Shown here: positions 51,981-61,423 of the stretch, one piece after another
Position numbering within the stretch: the stretch's first letter is position 1
How the letters are laid out: every line of letters begins with the position of its first letter
Assembly (NCBI GenBank): GCA_029779845.1
Contig: JAKOZT010000132.1
Coordinates: 82,825-146,824 of the forward strand
From: Pseudomonadota bacterium
Lineage (GTDB): Bacteria > Pseudomonadota > Gammaproteobacteria > Burkholderiales > Burkholderiaceae_C
Direction: 5' to 3'
DNA length: 64,000 nt
Program-made: the position numbers and the translations under genes
The notes under the pieces: generated by a model
The model's input: the letters and a program-made list of their open reading frames with translations, nothing else
What the model was told of the DNA's origin: nothing
Database searches by the model: none

Positions 51981-52904
51981 ATGGCCTCCCTGCTCGAACT
52001 GCGCCATCTGCGCACCCTGGTCGCGCTGCGCGACGCCGGCAGCCTGTCGCGCGCGGCGCAGCTGCTCAACCTGACGCAGTCGGCGCTGTCGTACCAGCTC
52101 AAGGCGCTGGAGGACCAGTACGGCGCGGCGCTGTTCGAGCGCAAGTCGCAGCCGGTGCTGTTCAGCGCGCCCGGCCAGCGCCTGCTGCGCATGGCCGACG
52201 CGGTGCTGCCGCAGGTGGCCGAGGCCGAGCGCGACGTCGGCCGGCTGGTCAGCGGCGCGGCCGGCGCGCTGCGCATCGCGGTGGAGTGCCACACCTGCTT
52301 CGACTGGCTGATGCCGGCGATGGACGCGCTGCGCGAGCGCTGGCCGGAGGTCGAGCTGGACATCGTCTCGGGCTTCCACGCCGACCCGGTCGGGCTGCTG
52401 CAGCAGGACCGCGCCGAACTGGCGATCGTCTCCGATCTCGACGAAGCCGAGAGCGGCGTCGTGGTGCATCCGCTGTTCGAGTTCGAGATCGTCGCGCTGC
52501 TGCCCAAGGGACATGCACTGGCTGCCAAGCCGCACCTGGAAGCGGCCGACTTCGCCGGCCACACGCTGATCACCTACCCGGTGCCCGACGAGATGCTCGA
52601 CCTGGTGCGCCGCGTGCTGAAGCCCGCCGGCGTGGAGCCGCCGCGCCGCACCACCGAGCTGACGGTGGCGATGCTGCAGCTGGTGGCCAGCGGCCGCGGC
52701 CTGGCGGCGCTGCCGCTGTGGGCGGTGAGCGGCTACCTGGAGCGCGGCTACGTCGCGAGCCGGCCGATCGGGCCCGAAGGCCTGACCGGCCGGCTCTACG
52801 CGGTGGTGCCCGAGCGCCTCGCCGCCAAGCCCTACATCGCCGATTTCGTGCAGGTGATGCGCGAGACCTCGCTGGTCACGCTGCCGGGGGTGAGGCTGCT
52901 GTGA
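51981..52904 (+). CDS. metR: LysR-type regulator MetR
   Basis: 307 residues. N-terminal winged HTH (HLRTLVALRDAGSLSRAAQLLNLTQSALSYQLKALEDQYGAALFERKSQPV) and effector domain (ALRIAVECHTCFDWLMPAM, LLPKGHALAAKPH). ECHTCFDWLMPAMD is characteristic of homocysteine-responsive MetR. Activates met genes; divergent from metE. Three nt separate its stop from a convergent MarR gene. Confidence 0.93.
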   Translation: MASLLELRHLRTLVALRDAGSLSRAAQLLNLTQSALSYQLKALEDQYGAALFERKSQPVLFSAPGQRLLRMADAVLPQVAEAERDVGRLVSGAAGALRIAVECHTCFDWLMPAMDALRERWPEVELDIVSGFHADPVGLLQQDRAELAIVSDLDEAESGVVVHPLFEFEIVALLPKGHALAAKPHLEAADFAGHTLITYPVPDEMLDLVRRVLKPAGVEPPRRTTELTVAMLQLVASGRGLAALPLWAVSGYLERGYVASRPIGPEGLTGRLYAVVPERLAAKPYIADFVQVMRETSLVTLPGVRLL

Positions 52905-52907
52905 GCC

Positions 52908-53375
52908 TCACTCCTTGGCGGGGGTGTTGCTCAGCTCGGCGTTGGCGTCGATCAGCAGCTTCATCAGCCGCATGAACTCCGCGCGCTCCGCCGGCGCCAG
53001 CGGCGCCAGCAGGCGCTGCTGCGACTTCAGCATGCGCGGCACGACGGCTTCCAGCATCTGCTCGCCCTTGTCGGTCGGCGTGATCAGCCGGGCCCGGCGG
53101 TCCAGCGGCGAGATGTTGCGGATCACCAGGCCGCGGGCTTCGAGGCGGTCGATCACGCCGCCGATGGTCGAGGTGTCGTAGCCGATCGTCGTCGCCAGCG
53201 TCTTCTGGTCGATGCCCGGCTGGGCGCACAGCGTCTGCAGCGCCGAGTACTGCACCGGCGTCAGGCCCAGGTCCGCCACCTCCTGCGTGAACAGCGCGAC
53301 GGCGAGCTGGTGAACCCGCCGCGCGAAGTGGCCGGGCTGCGCCCGCAGGTCAAGCTTCTTCCACTGCTCGCTCAT
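52908..53375 (-). CDS. MarR-family regulator
   Basis: 155 residues from ATG 53375. Winged-helix protein: LGLTPVQYSALQTLCAQPGIDQKTLATTIGYDTSTIGGVIDRLEARGLVIRN, ending with AEFMRLMKLLIDANAELSN. Divergent from an ABC-type binding protein and a Rieske oxygenase; a palindrome AAAGCAT-N13-ATGCTTT lies in the gap, so it probably represses them until an aromatic compound binds. Ligand unknown. Confidence 0.92.
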   Translation of the reverse strand: MSEQWKKLDLRAQPGHFARRVHQLAVALFTQEVADLGLTPVQYSALQTLCAQPGIDQKTLATTIGYDTSTIGGVIDRLEARGLVIRNISPLDRRARLITPTDKGEQMLEAVVPRMLKSQQRLLAPLAPAERAEFMRLMKLLIDANAELSNTPAKE

Positions 53376-53421
53376 GTCCGGCCTCTGCACGGGATAACCC
53401 GGATTCTAGGTTCAAATATGA

Positions 53422-53448
53422 AAAGCATACTTATCATCAGCATGCTTT
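53422..53448. promoter_or_regulatory. operator of the MarR / binding-protein divergent pair
   Basis: Perfect inverted repeat AAAGCAT-N13-ATGCTTT inside an AT-rich 110-nt gap. Adjacent short inverted motifs (TATG-AAAAG-CATA) extend the symmetry. Typical size for a MarR-dimer site. Promoter boxes here are ambiguous. Confidence 0.5.
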
Positions 53449-53485
53449 GGATATACATGCATCAATCTCCGGTGAAGGAAACACG

Positions 53486-54670
53486 ATGAACAAACGAGGC
53501 TTCCTGGCGCGTTGCGCGCTGCTGTGCGGCATGTCGGCGCTGGCCGGTGCCCCGCTGGGCGCGCAGGCGCAGAGCGATGTGGTGAAGGTGGGTCTGATCT
53601 TCTCGATGACCGGCCCGTTCGCCTCCACCGGCCGGCAGCTCGAGGCCGGCGTGCGGCTGTACCAGGCGCAGTACGGCGACCGCGTCGCCGGCAAGAAGAT
53701 CGAGCTGATCATCAAGGACGACGCCGGCGTGCCCGAGCAGTCGCGCCGCCTGGCGCAGGAGCTGGTGGTCAACGACAAGGTGCAGGTGCTCGCCGGCTTC
53801 TCGCTGACGCCGCTGGCGCTGTCGGTGGCCCCCGTGGCCACGCAGAGCAAGACGCCCTCGGTGGTGTTCGTCGCCGCCACCTCGAGCGTGATCGACGCCT
53901 CGCCGTACTACGTCCGCAGCAGCTTCACGCTGCCGCAGGTGACGATCGGCGTGGCCGAATGGGCGCCCAGGAACGGGCTGAAGAACGTGGTCTCGCTGGT
54001 CAGCGACTACGGCCCCGGCATCGACGCCGAGTCGGCCTTCAAGCAGCGCTTCGAGCTCAACGGCGGCAAGGTGGTCGAGGCCATCCGCGTGCCGGTGCGC
54101 AACCCGGACTTCGCGCCCTTCCTGCAGAAGGTGCGCGACCTCAAGCCCGACGCGGTGTTCGTCTTCCTGCCCGCCGGCGTGGGCTCGGCTTTCATGAAGC
54201 AGTTCACCGAGCGCGGGCTCGACAAGGCCGGCATCCGGCTGATCGCCACCGGCGACGTCACCGAGGACGACATCCTCGCCGACATGGGCGACGTGGCGCT
54301 GGGCGTCGTCACCTCGCACCACTACTCGGCGGCGCATCCGTCGGCGGCCAACCAGAAGTTCGTCGAGGCCTACCGCAAGGCCAACGCCGGCAAGCGGCCC
54401 AACTACATGGCGGTGGCCGCCTACGACGGCATGCGCCTGATCCACTCGGCCTTGCAGGCCACCAAGGGCGCCACCGGCGACGCGCTGCTCGACGCGATGA
54501 AGGGGCAGTCCTTCGAGAGCCCGCGCGGGCCGGTGCTGATCGACGCGCAGACGCGCGACATCGTGCAGGACGTCTACATCCGCCGCGTCGAGCGCCGCGA
54601 CGGCGAGCTCTACAACGTCGAGTTCGACGTGCTGAAGGCCGTTCACGATCCCGGCCGCCGCGGCAAGTGA
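53486..54670 (+). CDS. ABC-type substrate-binding protein, LivJ/aromatic type
   Basis: 394 residues with a signal peptide (residues 1-29, GMSALAGAPLGAQA). Periplasmic-binding fold type I of branched-chain amino-acid or aromatic acid transporters: KVGLIFSMTGPFASTGRQLEAGVRLYQAQYGD, AQSKTPSVVFVAATSS, GLKNVVSLVSDYGPGIDAESAF. No permease or ATPase gene follows; instead a Rieske oxygenase starts 14 nt later. It may serve a distant transporter or a sensing function. Confidence 0.9.
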   Translation: MNKRGFLARCALLCGMSALAGAPLGAQAQSDVVKVGLIFSMTGPFASTGRQLEAGVRLYQAQYGDRVAGKKIELIIKDDAGVPEQSRRLAQELVVNDKVQVLAGFSLTPLALSVAPVATQSKTPSVVFVAATSSVIDASPYYVRSSFTLPQVTIGVAEWAPRNGLKNVVSLVSDYGPGIDAESAFKQRFELNGGKVVEAIRVPVRNPDFAPFLQKVRDLKPDAVFVFLPAGVGSAFMKQFTERGLDKAGIRLIATGDVTEDDILADMGDVALGVVTSHHYSAAHPSAANQKFVEAYRKANAGKRPNYMAVAAYDGMRLIHSALQATKGATGDALLDAMKGQSFESPRGPVLIDAQTRDIVQDVYIRRVERRDGELYNVEFDVLKAVHDPGRRGK

Positions 54671-54684
54671 AGGAGGGCACGCCC

Positions 54685-55773
54685 ATGAACTGGCTGAAGA
54701 ACGCCTGGTACGTGGCCGGCTTCGAGCACGAGCTCGATGAAGGCCGGACCGTTGCGCGCCGCCTGCTCGACACGCCCGTGGTGATGCTGCGCCATTCCGA
54801 CGGACGCGTCGGTGCGCTCGAGGATCTGTGCCCGCACCGGCTGATGCCGCTGTCCTTCGGCCGGCGCGTCGGCGACGAGCTGCAGTGCGGCTACCACGGC
54901 ATGCGCTTCGGCGTCACCGGCGTGTGCACGCTGGCGCCGGGGCAGGCGCACATCCCGAGCCAGGCCTGCGTGCGCAGCTTCCCGCTGGTGCAGCGCCACG
55001 GGCTGCTGTGGATCTGGATGGGCGAAGCCGCGCGCGCCGACGCCGCGCTGATCCCCGACCTGCGCTGGAACGATCATCCCGAGTGGACGCCGTCGCGCGG
55101 CTATCACCACGTCGAGGCCGACTTCCGGCTCTCGGTGGACAACCTGATGGACCTCGGCCACGAGAGCTGGGTGCACCTGCGCACCATCGGCAACGGCGAG
55201 GAGGAGTGCATCCCGAGCTACCCGGTCAAGTGCAGCGTCAAGGGCGAGGGCCTGCTGCACGCCCACCGCGAGATGCCGGACATCGAGCCGCCGCCCTTTT
55301 TCGCGATGGTGCTGGACCACCGCGGCCGCATCGACCGCTGGCAGACCGCCGTCTACCTCGCGCCCTCGCTGTGCATGACCGATTTCGGCGTCTACCCGCG
55401 CGGCAGCTCGCCCGACGAGGCCTACCGCAGCCACGTGCTGCACCTGCTGACGCCCGAGACCGAGAAGTCGACGCACTACTTCTGGTCGGTGGCGCGCAAC
55501 CGGCGGCTGGCCGACACGGGCCTGACCGAGGCGATCGCCAAGGCCATCGCCCAGACCTTCGACGAGGACATGGTCGTGCTCGGCATCCAGCAGAAGCAGA
55601 TCGACCGCTACGGCGGCGCGCTGCCGCGCGTGGCGCTCAAGGTCGACGAGGCGCCGCTGCGCGCGCGCCGCATGCTGGACGCGCTGATCAAGCGCGAGGC
55701 AGAGGACCCGGGCTTCGTCTACCGGCCGCAGACGATGATCGAGGACAGCACGCCGGAACTCGGCATGGCCTGA
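54685..55773 (+). CDS. VanA-type Rieske ring oxygenase/demethylase
   Basis: 362 residues. Rieske 2Fe-2S site Cys49/His51 (CPHRLMPLS) and Cys68/His71 (CGYHG); mononuclear iron site His159 and His164 in DNLMDLGHESWVH. Same class as vanillate O-demethylase oxygenase subunit; substrate probably an aromatic methoxy or carboxy compound. No VanB-like reductase is adjacent. Coupled to the binding-protein gene (14-nt gap), and both under the divergent MarR gene. Confidence 0.92.
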   Translation: MNWLKNAWYVAGFEHELDEGRTVARRLLDTPVVMLRHSDGRVGALEDLCPHRLMPLSFGRRVGDELQCGYHGMRFGVTGVCTLAPGQAHIPSQACVRSFPLVQRHGLLWIWMGEAARADAALIPDLRWNDHPEWTPSRGYHHVEADFRLSVDNLMDLGHESWVHLRTIGNGEEECIPSYPVKCSVKGEGLLHAHREMPDIEPPPFFAMVLDHRGRIDRWQTAVYLAPSLCMTDFGVYPRGSSPDEAYRSHVLHLLTPETEKSTHYFWSVARNRRLADTGLTEAIAKAIAQTFDEDMVVLGIQQKQIDRYGGALPRVALKVDEAPLRARRMLDALIKREAEDPGFVYRPQTMIEDSTPELGMA

Positions 55774-55785
55774 GCCCTCGCCCCG

Positions 55786-56700
55786 TCAGGCATCGCGGAG
55801 CGGCGGCAGCTCCGTGAACAGCCCCAGCACGCTGGAGAAATCCAGCGCGCCGCGGCCCGCGCGCCGGTTCATCGCGTAGAGGTTGCGCGCCAGCTCGCCC
55901 AGCGGCACGGTGGCGCCGACGCCCAGCGCGGCTTCCACCGCGAGACCCAGGTCCTTGAGCATCAGGTCGTTGCCGAAGCCGCCGCTGTAGCCGCGCGCGG
56001 CCGGCGCGTTCTCCAGCACGCCGGGCCAGGGGTTGCACACCTCGGTGGCCCAGCTGCGCCCGGTGCTCACCGCCATCATCTGCGACAGCGCCCTGGCGTC
56101 CAGCCCGTGCGCCGCGCCGAGCGCGAGCGCTTCGCCGGTGACGGCCATGATCACGCCCAGCGCCATGTTGTTGCACAGCTTGGCGACCTGCCCGGCGCCC
56201 GCCGCGCCCATGTGGAAGATGTTCCTGCCCATCGCCTGCAACAGCGGGCGGGCGCGTGCTAGCGCCGCCGCCTCGCCGCCGACGATGAAGGTCAGCGTGC
56301 CGGCCGCCGCGCCGGCCGTGCCGCCGGAAACCGGCGCATCGAGCATCGCGATGCCGCGCGCCGCCGCCGCCTGCGCGACCTTCTGCGCCGAGGCCGGCGC
56401 GATGGTGCTGCAGTCGATGACCAGCGTGCCGGCGGCGAGCGTGGGCAGCAGGCCGTCGTCGCCGAGGTAGAGCGCCTCGACGTGCCGGCTCGCCGGCAGC
56501 ATCGAGATCAGCACCTGCGCGCCCTGCGCCGCCGCGCGCGCCGAAGCGGCGACGGCCACGCCTTGTTCCCTGGCCTTCGCCAGCGCGTCGGCGCTGAGGT
56601 CGAAGGCAGTCACCGCGAAGCCGGCCTTGTGCAGGTTGGCCGCCATCGGGCCGCCCATGTTGCCCAGGCCGATGAAGGCGATGCGGGCTTGCTCGGACAT
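55786..56700 (-). CDS. mmsB: 3-hydroxyisobutyrate dehydrogenase
   Basis: 304 residues. Oxidises 3-hydroxyisobutyrate to methylmalonate semialdehyde. Rossmann IAFIGLGNMGGPMAANLHKAGF, DAPVSGGTAGAAAGTLTFIVGG, catalytic Lys GAGQVAKLCNNMALGV, and GFGNDLMLKDLGLAVEAA. Last gene of the valine operon with 18-nt gap to the hydrolase gene; adjoins the convergent Rieske gene. Confidence 0.95.
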   Translation of the reverse strand: MSEQARIAFIGLGNMGGPMAANLHKAGFAVTAFDLSADALAKAREQGVAVAASARAAAQGAQVLISMLPASRHVEALYLGDDGLLPTLAAGTLVIDCSTIAPASAQKVAQAAAARGIAMLDAPVSGGTAGAAAGTLTFIVGGEAAALARARPLLQAMGRNIFHMGAAGAGQVAKLCNNMALGVIMAVTGEALALGAAHGLDARALSQMMAVSTGRSWATEVCNPWPGVLENAPAARGYSGGFGNDLMLKDLGLAVEAALGVGATVPLGELARNLYAMNRRAGRGALDFSSVLGLFTELPPLRDA

Positions 56701-56718
56701 GTCTCTTCTCCTCTCGTT

Positions 56719-57840
56719 TCAGGCCAGGTCGGCCAGCGGATGCGCGCCAGCCTGCGGCGCTTGCAGGTGCGCTTCGATCAGCGCCGGCGTCACCGCGTCC
56801 AGCGTGGCCGGCTGCCAGCGCGGGTTCCTGTCCTTGTCGACCAGCAGCGCGCGCACGCCTTCGGCGAAGTCGTGGTGCCGGCAGCAGCCCACCGAGGCAT
56901 TCCATTCGAGGCGGAACACCTCGGCCAGCGACAAGTGCTTCGCGCGGCGCTGCAGCTCGAAGCCGAGCGCGGCCGAGGTCGGCGAGCCCTTCGCGAAGGC
57001 CGCGCCGGCCTGCGCCAGCCAGGGGTCGGCGTCGCCGGCGAGGGCGATCAGGCGCGGCGCGATGTCGGCGAGGCGGTCGTGGCCGATCACCTCGCCGATG
57101 CGGGCCAGGTGCGCGTGCAGCGGCGAGGCCGGCAGCTCGACGCCGGCCGCCAGCGTGTCGAGCAGATGGCTCAGCTGCGCGCCGTCGGCATCGCGCTCGC
57201 CCTGCCAGCGCGCGGCGGCGATGGCTTCGAGCAGCGCGCCCCGGTCTTCGTGGCGCAGCACCGTGTCGGCCAGGCCGGCGAAGCGTGCGTCGGCGGCATT
57301 GATCGACGCGCCCGTCAGCGCCAGGAACAGCCCCGTGCCGCCCGGCAGGCGCGGCAGCAGCCAGCTGCCGCCGACGTCGGGGTACAGGCCGATGCCGATC
57401 TCGGGCATCGCCAGCCGCGTCTTCGGCGTCGCGACGCGGTGCGAGGCGCCGGCCAGCAGGCCGATGCCGCCGCCCATCACGATGCCGTGGCCCCAGCACA
57501 GCAGCGGCTTGGGGTAACAGTGGATGCGGTGGTCGAGCCGGTACTCGCGCTCGAAGAAGGCGGCGGCCTCGGCCGGCACCTGTCCGGCCGGCGTGGCGCG
57601 GATGCTGCGGTACAGGCTCACCACGTCGCCGCCGGCGCAGAAGGCCTTGTCGCCGGCCGCATCGAGCAGCACGCCGGCGACCTGCGCATCGGCCGCCCAT
57701 TGCACGAGCTGCGCATCGAGCGCATCGACCATCGCCAGCGACAGCGCGTTCAGGCTCGCCGGCGCGTTCAGCGTCGCGCGGCCGAACAGGTGGCCGCCGG
57801 CGGTGCGCAGCGTCGAGAAGAGAACCGCTGCCTCAGCCAT
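56719..57840 (-). CDS. 3-hydroxyisobutyryl-CoA hydrolase
   Basis: 373 residues, crotonase fold. Removes CoA from 3-hydroxyisobutyryl-CoA. FCAGGDVVSLYRSI oxyanion region, GIVMGGGIGLLAGASHRVATPKTRLAMPEIGIGLYPDVGGSWLLPRLPG with catalytic Glu, and C-terminal HHDFAEGVRALLVDKDRNPRW typical of the hydrolase rather than hydratases. Overlaps the enoyl-CoA hydratase gene by 8 nt. Fourth gene of the valine operon. Confidence 0.93.
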   Translation of the reverse strand: MAEAAVLFSTLRTAGGHLFGRATLNAPASLNALSLAMVDALDAQLVQWAADAQVAGVLLDAAGDKAFCAGGDVVSLYRSIRATPAGQVPAEAAAFFEREYRLDHRIHCYPKPLLCWGHGIVMGGGIGLLAGASHRVATPKTRLAMPEIGIGLYPDVGGSWLLPRLPGGTGLFLALTGASINAADARFAGLADTVLRHEDRGALLEAIAAARWQGERDADGAQLSHLLDTLAAGVELPASPLHAHLARIGEVIGHDRLADIAPRLIALAGDADPWLAQAGAAFAKGSPTSAALGFELQRRAKHLSLAEVFRLEWNASVGCCRHHDFAEGVRALLVDKDRNPRWQPATLDAVTPALIEAHLQAPQAGAHPLADLA

Positions 57841-58618
57841 TGCGCCACTCGGGCTTGCGCTTGGCGAGGAAGGCGGCCACGCCCTCGCGCTGGTCTTCGC
57901 TGTCGAACAGGTCGACGAAGGCTTCGCGCTCGGCCACCAGCGCCTGCGCCGGCGTGCCGTGGCGCGCGCCCTGGATGAGCTTCTTGCAGGCGCGCACCGC
58001 ACCCGGGCTCTGGCGCGCCACCTGCTCGGCCATCGCCAGTGCGCGCTCCAGCGCCTGGCCGCGCGGCACGACCTCGTCGACCAGGCCGATGCGCCCGGCC
58101 GTTGCGGCGTCGATGCGCTCGCCCAGCAGCACGAGCCGCTTGGCCCAGCTCTCGCCCACCGTCCAGGCCAGCCACTGCGTGCCGCCGGCGCAAGGCAGCA
58201 GGCCGACCGAGGCTTCGGGCAGCGCCATCTGCGCCTGCTCCTCGGCGATGCGCAGATCGCAGGCGAGCGCACATTCGAGGCCGCCGCCCATCGCATAGCC
58301 GTTGATCGCGGCGATGCTGACGCCGCCGAAGCCGGCCAGCGCCTCGAAGGCTTCGCCGAAGCGGCGCGCCATCGTCGCGGCCACGGCCTTGTCGCCGTCG
58401 GCGAACAGCTTCAGGTCGGCGCCCGCGCTGAAGAACTTCTCGCCTGCGCCGGTGATCACCAGCGCGTAGACGCCGCGGTCGGCGTTCAGCTCGGCCACCA
58501 GCCGCTTCAGCGCGGCCAGGCTGCCGGCGGTCCAGGTGTGCGCGGGCGGGTTGTCCAGCGTCACGAGCGCGGTGTGGCCGCGCCTTTCCAGCCTCATGCC
58601 GGTGTAGGAGGTGCTCAT
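57833..58618 (-). CDS. enoyl-CoA hydratase (methacrylyl-CoA hydration)
   Basis: 261 residues. Crotonase family: FFSAGADLKLFADGD oxyanion hole, GGGLECALACDLRIAEEQAQMALPEASVGLLPCAGGTQWL with the two Glu region; C-terminal KLIQGARHGTPAQALVAEREAFVDLFDSEDQREGVAAFLAKRKPEWRNG. Context (after an acyl-CoA dehydrogenase, before the hydrolase) predicts conversion of methacrylyl-CoA to 3-hydroxyisobutyryl-CoA. ATGA coupling to the dehydrogenase gene. Confidence 0.93.
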   Translation of the reverse strand: MSTSYTGMRLERRGHTALVTLDNPPAHTWTAGSLAALKRLVAELNADRGVYALVITGAGEKFFSAGADLKLFADGDKAVAATMARRFGEAFEALAGFGGVSIAAINGYAMGGGLECALACDLRIAEEQAQMALPEASVGLLPCAGGTQWLAWTVGESWAKRLVLLGERIDAATAGRIGLVDEVVPRGQALERALAMAEQVARQSPGAVRACKKLIQGARHGTPAQALVAEREAFVDLFDSEDQREGVAAFLAKRKPEWRNG

Positions 58619-59775
58619 CGAATGGTCTCCGTCGCGTGTTCCTGCAACATGCGGCGCGCGACGATCACACGCATGATTTCGTTGGTGCCTTCGAGGATCT
58701 GGTGCACGCGCGCATCGCGCAGCAGCCGCTCCAGCGGGTATTCGCGCGTGTAGCCGTAGCCGCCGTGGATCTGCAGCGCCTGGTTGCAGACCTCGAAGCC
58801 GGTGTCGGTGGCCAGCCGCTTGGCCATCGCGCAATAGACGCTCGCATCGGCATCGCCCGCATCGAGCCGGGAGGCCGCCAGCCGCACCATCTGGCGCGCC
58901 GCCACCAGCTCGGTGGCCATGTCGGCGAGCTTGAACTGCAAGGCCTGGAAGTCCGCCAGCGGGCGGCCGAACTGGCGCCGCTCGTGCATGTAGCGCTGCG
59001 CGGCGGTGAGCGCGCCCTGCGCCGCGCCCACCGAGCAGGTGGCGATGTTGATGCGCCCGCCGTCCAGGCCCTTCATCGCGATCTTGAAGCCGTCGCCTTC
59101 TTCTCCGAGCAGATGCGACACCGGCACGCGCACACCGTCGAAGCTGACGGTGCGCGTGGGCTGGCTGTTCCAGCCCATCTTGGCTTCCTTCTTGCCGTAG
59201 CGGATGCCCGGGCTGTCGGCGCCCACCAGCAGCGCCGAGATGCCGCCCGCGCCGTCGCCGCCGGTGCGGCACATCACCACCAGCGCGTCGGTGGCGCCGG
59301 CGCCGGAGATGAAGGCCTTGCTGCCGTCGAGCACGTAGCAGTCGCCGTCGCGCCGCGCGCGCGTCTTCAGCGCGGCGGCGTCCGAGCCGGCGCCGGGCTC
59401 GGTCAGGCAGTACGAGGCCAGCCCACGCCCGCTGGCGAGCATCGGCCCCCAGCGGCTGGCGACGTCCTGGCGCGCGAACGCGGTGACCATCCAGGTCGCC
59501 ATGTTGTGGATGGTGATGAAGGCCGCCGTCGACGGGCAGGCCGCCGCCAGCTCCTCGAACACCAGCGTCGCATCGAGGCGCGACAGGCCCAGGCCGCCGT
59601 AGGCGCTCGCGGCGTACAGCCCGCAGAAGCCCAGCTCGCCGGCATGCGCGATCACGTCCTTCGGAAAGTGCTCCCGCGCATCCCACTCGGGCGCGTGCGG
59701 CGCGAGTTCGTTGGCCGCGAACTCGCGCGCCGCCTGCCGGAAGGCGCGCTGCTCCTCGGACAGCTCGAAGTTCAC
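58615..59775 (-). CDS. acyl-CoA dehydrogenase (isobutyryl-CoA type)
   Basis: 386 residues. FAD enzyme: EEQRAFRQAAREFAANEL, SYCLTEPGAGSDAAALKTRARRDGDCY, GMGWNSQPTRTVSFDGVRVP-like stretch KMGWNSQPTRTVSF, RQFGRPLADFQALQFKLADM, LQIHGGYGYTREYPLERLLRDARVHQILEGTNEIMR with catalytic Glu. First oxidation of isobutyryl-CoA in valine breakdown (related short/branched-chain acyl-CoA dehydrogenases are also possible). Confidence 0.93.
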   Translation of the reverse strand: MNFELSEEQRAFRQAAREFAANELAPHAPEWDAREHFPKDVIAHAGELGFCGLYAASAYGGLGLSRLDATLVFEELAAACPSTAAFITIHNMATWMVTAFARQDVASRWGPMLASGRGLASYCLTEPGAGSDAAALKTRARRDGDCYVLDGSKAFISGAGATDALVVMCRTGGDGAGGISALLVGADSPGIRYGKKEAKMGWNSQPTRTVSFDGVRVPVSHLLGEEGDGFKIAMKGLDGGRINIATCSVGAAQGALTAAQRYMHERRQFGRPLADFQALQFKLADMATELVAARQMVRLAASRLDAGDADASVYCAMAKRLATDTGFEVCNQALQIHGGYGYTREYPLERLLRDARVHQILEGTNEIMRVIVARRMLQEHATETIR

Positions 59776-59782
59776 GGCCGCG

Positions 59783-61291
<1,509 letters not shown>

Positions 61292-61311
61292 GGCTCGACG
61301 TGGGGTGGAAG

Positions 61312-61349
61312 TTCGCAGAGAATCTATCCACCGACTTCACATCACTCAA
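61312..61349 (-). promoter_or_regulatory. mmsA promoter with ScfR-like box at the start site
   Basis: Minus strand: -35 TTGAGT (61349-61344), 17-nt spacer, -10 TAGATT (61326-61321). Just downstream, TTCGCAGA on the plus strand (61312-61319; minus-strand TCTGCGAA) resembles the reverse of the TTTGCGAA motif that occurs twice near the scfR-like gene and lies at the expected transcription start, a repressor-like position. Confidence 0.55.
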
Positions 61350-61366
61350 TAACTCATTGATGTGAA
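61336..61366. promoter_or_regulatory. 9-13-9 inverted repeat in the mmsA/ScfR gap
   Basis: TTCACATCA-N13-TGATGTGAA, perfect over nine bases. It covers the -35 region of the mmsA promoter. Regulator unknown; might be a second operator besides the TTTGCGAA motifs. Confidence 0.55.
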
Positions 61367-61377
61367 AAGGAAAATCT

Positions 61378-61414
61378 GCAAATGTTTGCGAAGCCAGCAC
61401 CTTGAATTTGCGAA
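61378..61414. promoter_or_regulatory. ScfR/RamB-like TTTGCGAA direct repeats
   Basis: GCAAA-TG-TTTGC palindrome (61378-61389), then TTTGCGAA (61385-61392) and a second TTTGCGAA (61407-61414), 22 bp apart, immediately before the regulator's ATG at 61424. The TTTGC(A)AA core is that of RamB/ScfR-family binding sites (established for corynebacterial RamB). Suggests autoregulation. Confidence 0.55.
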
Positions 61415-61423
61415 TCTTGTGAA

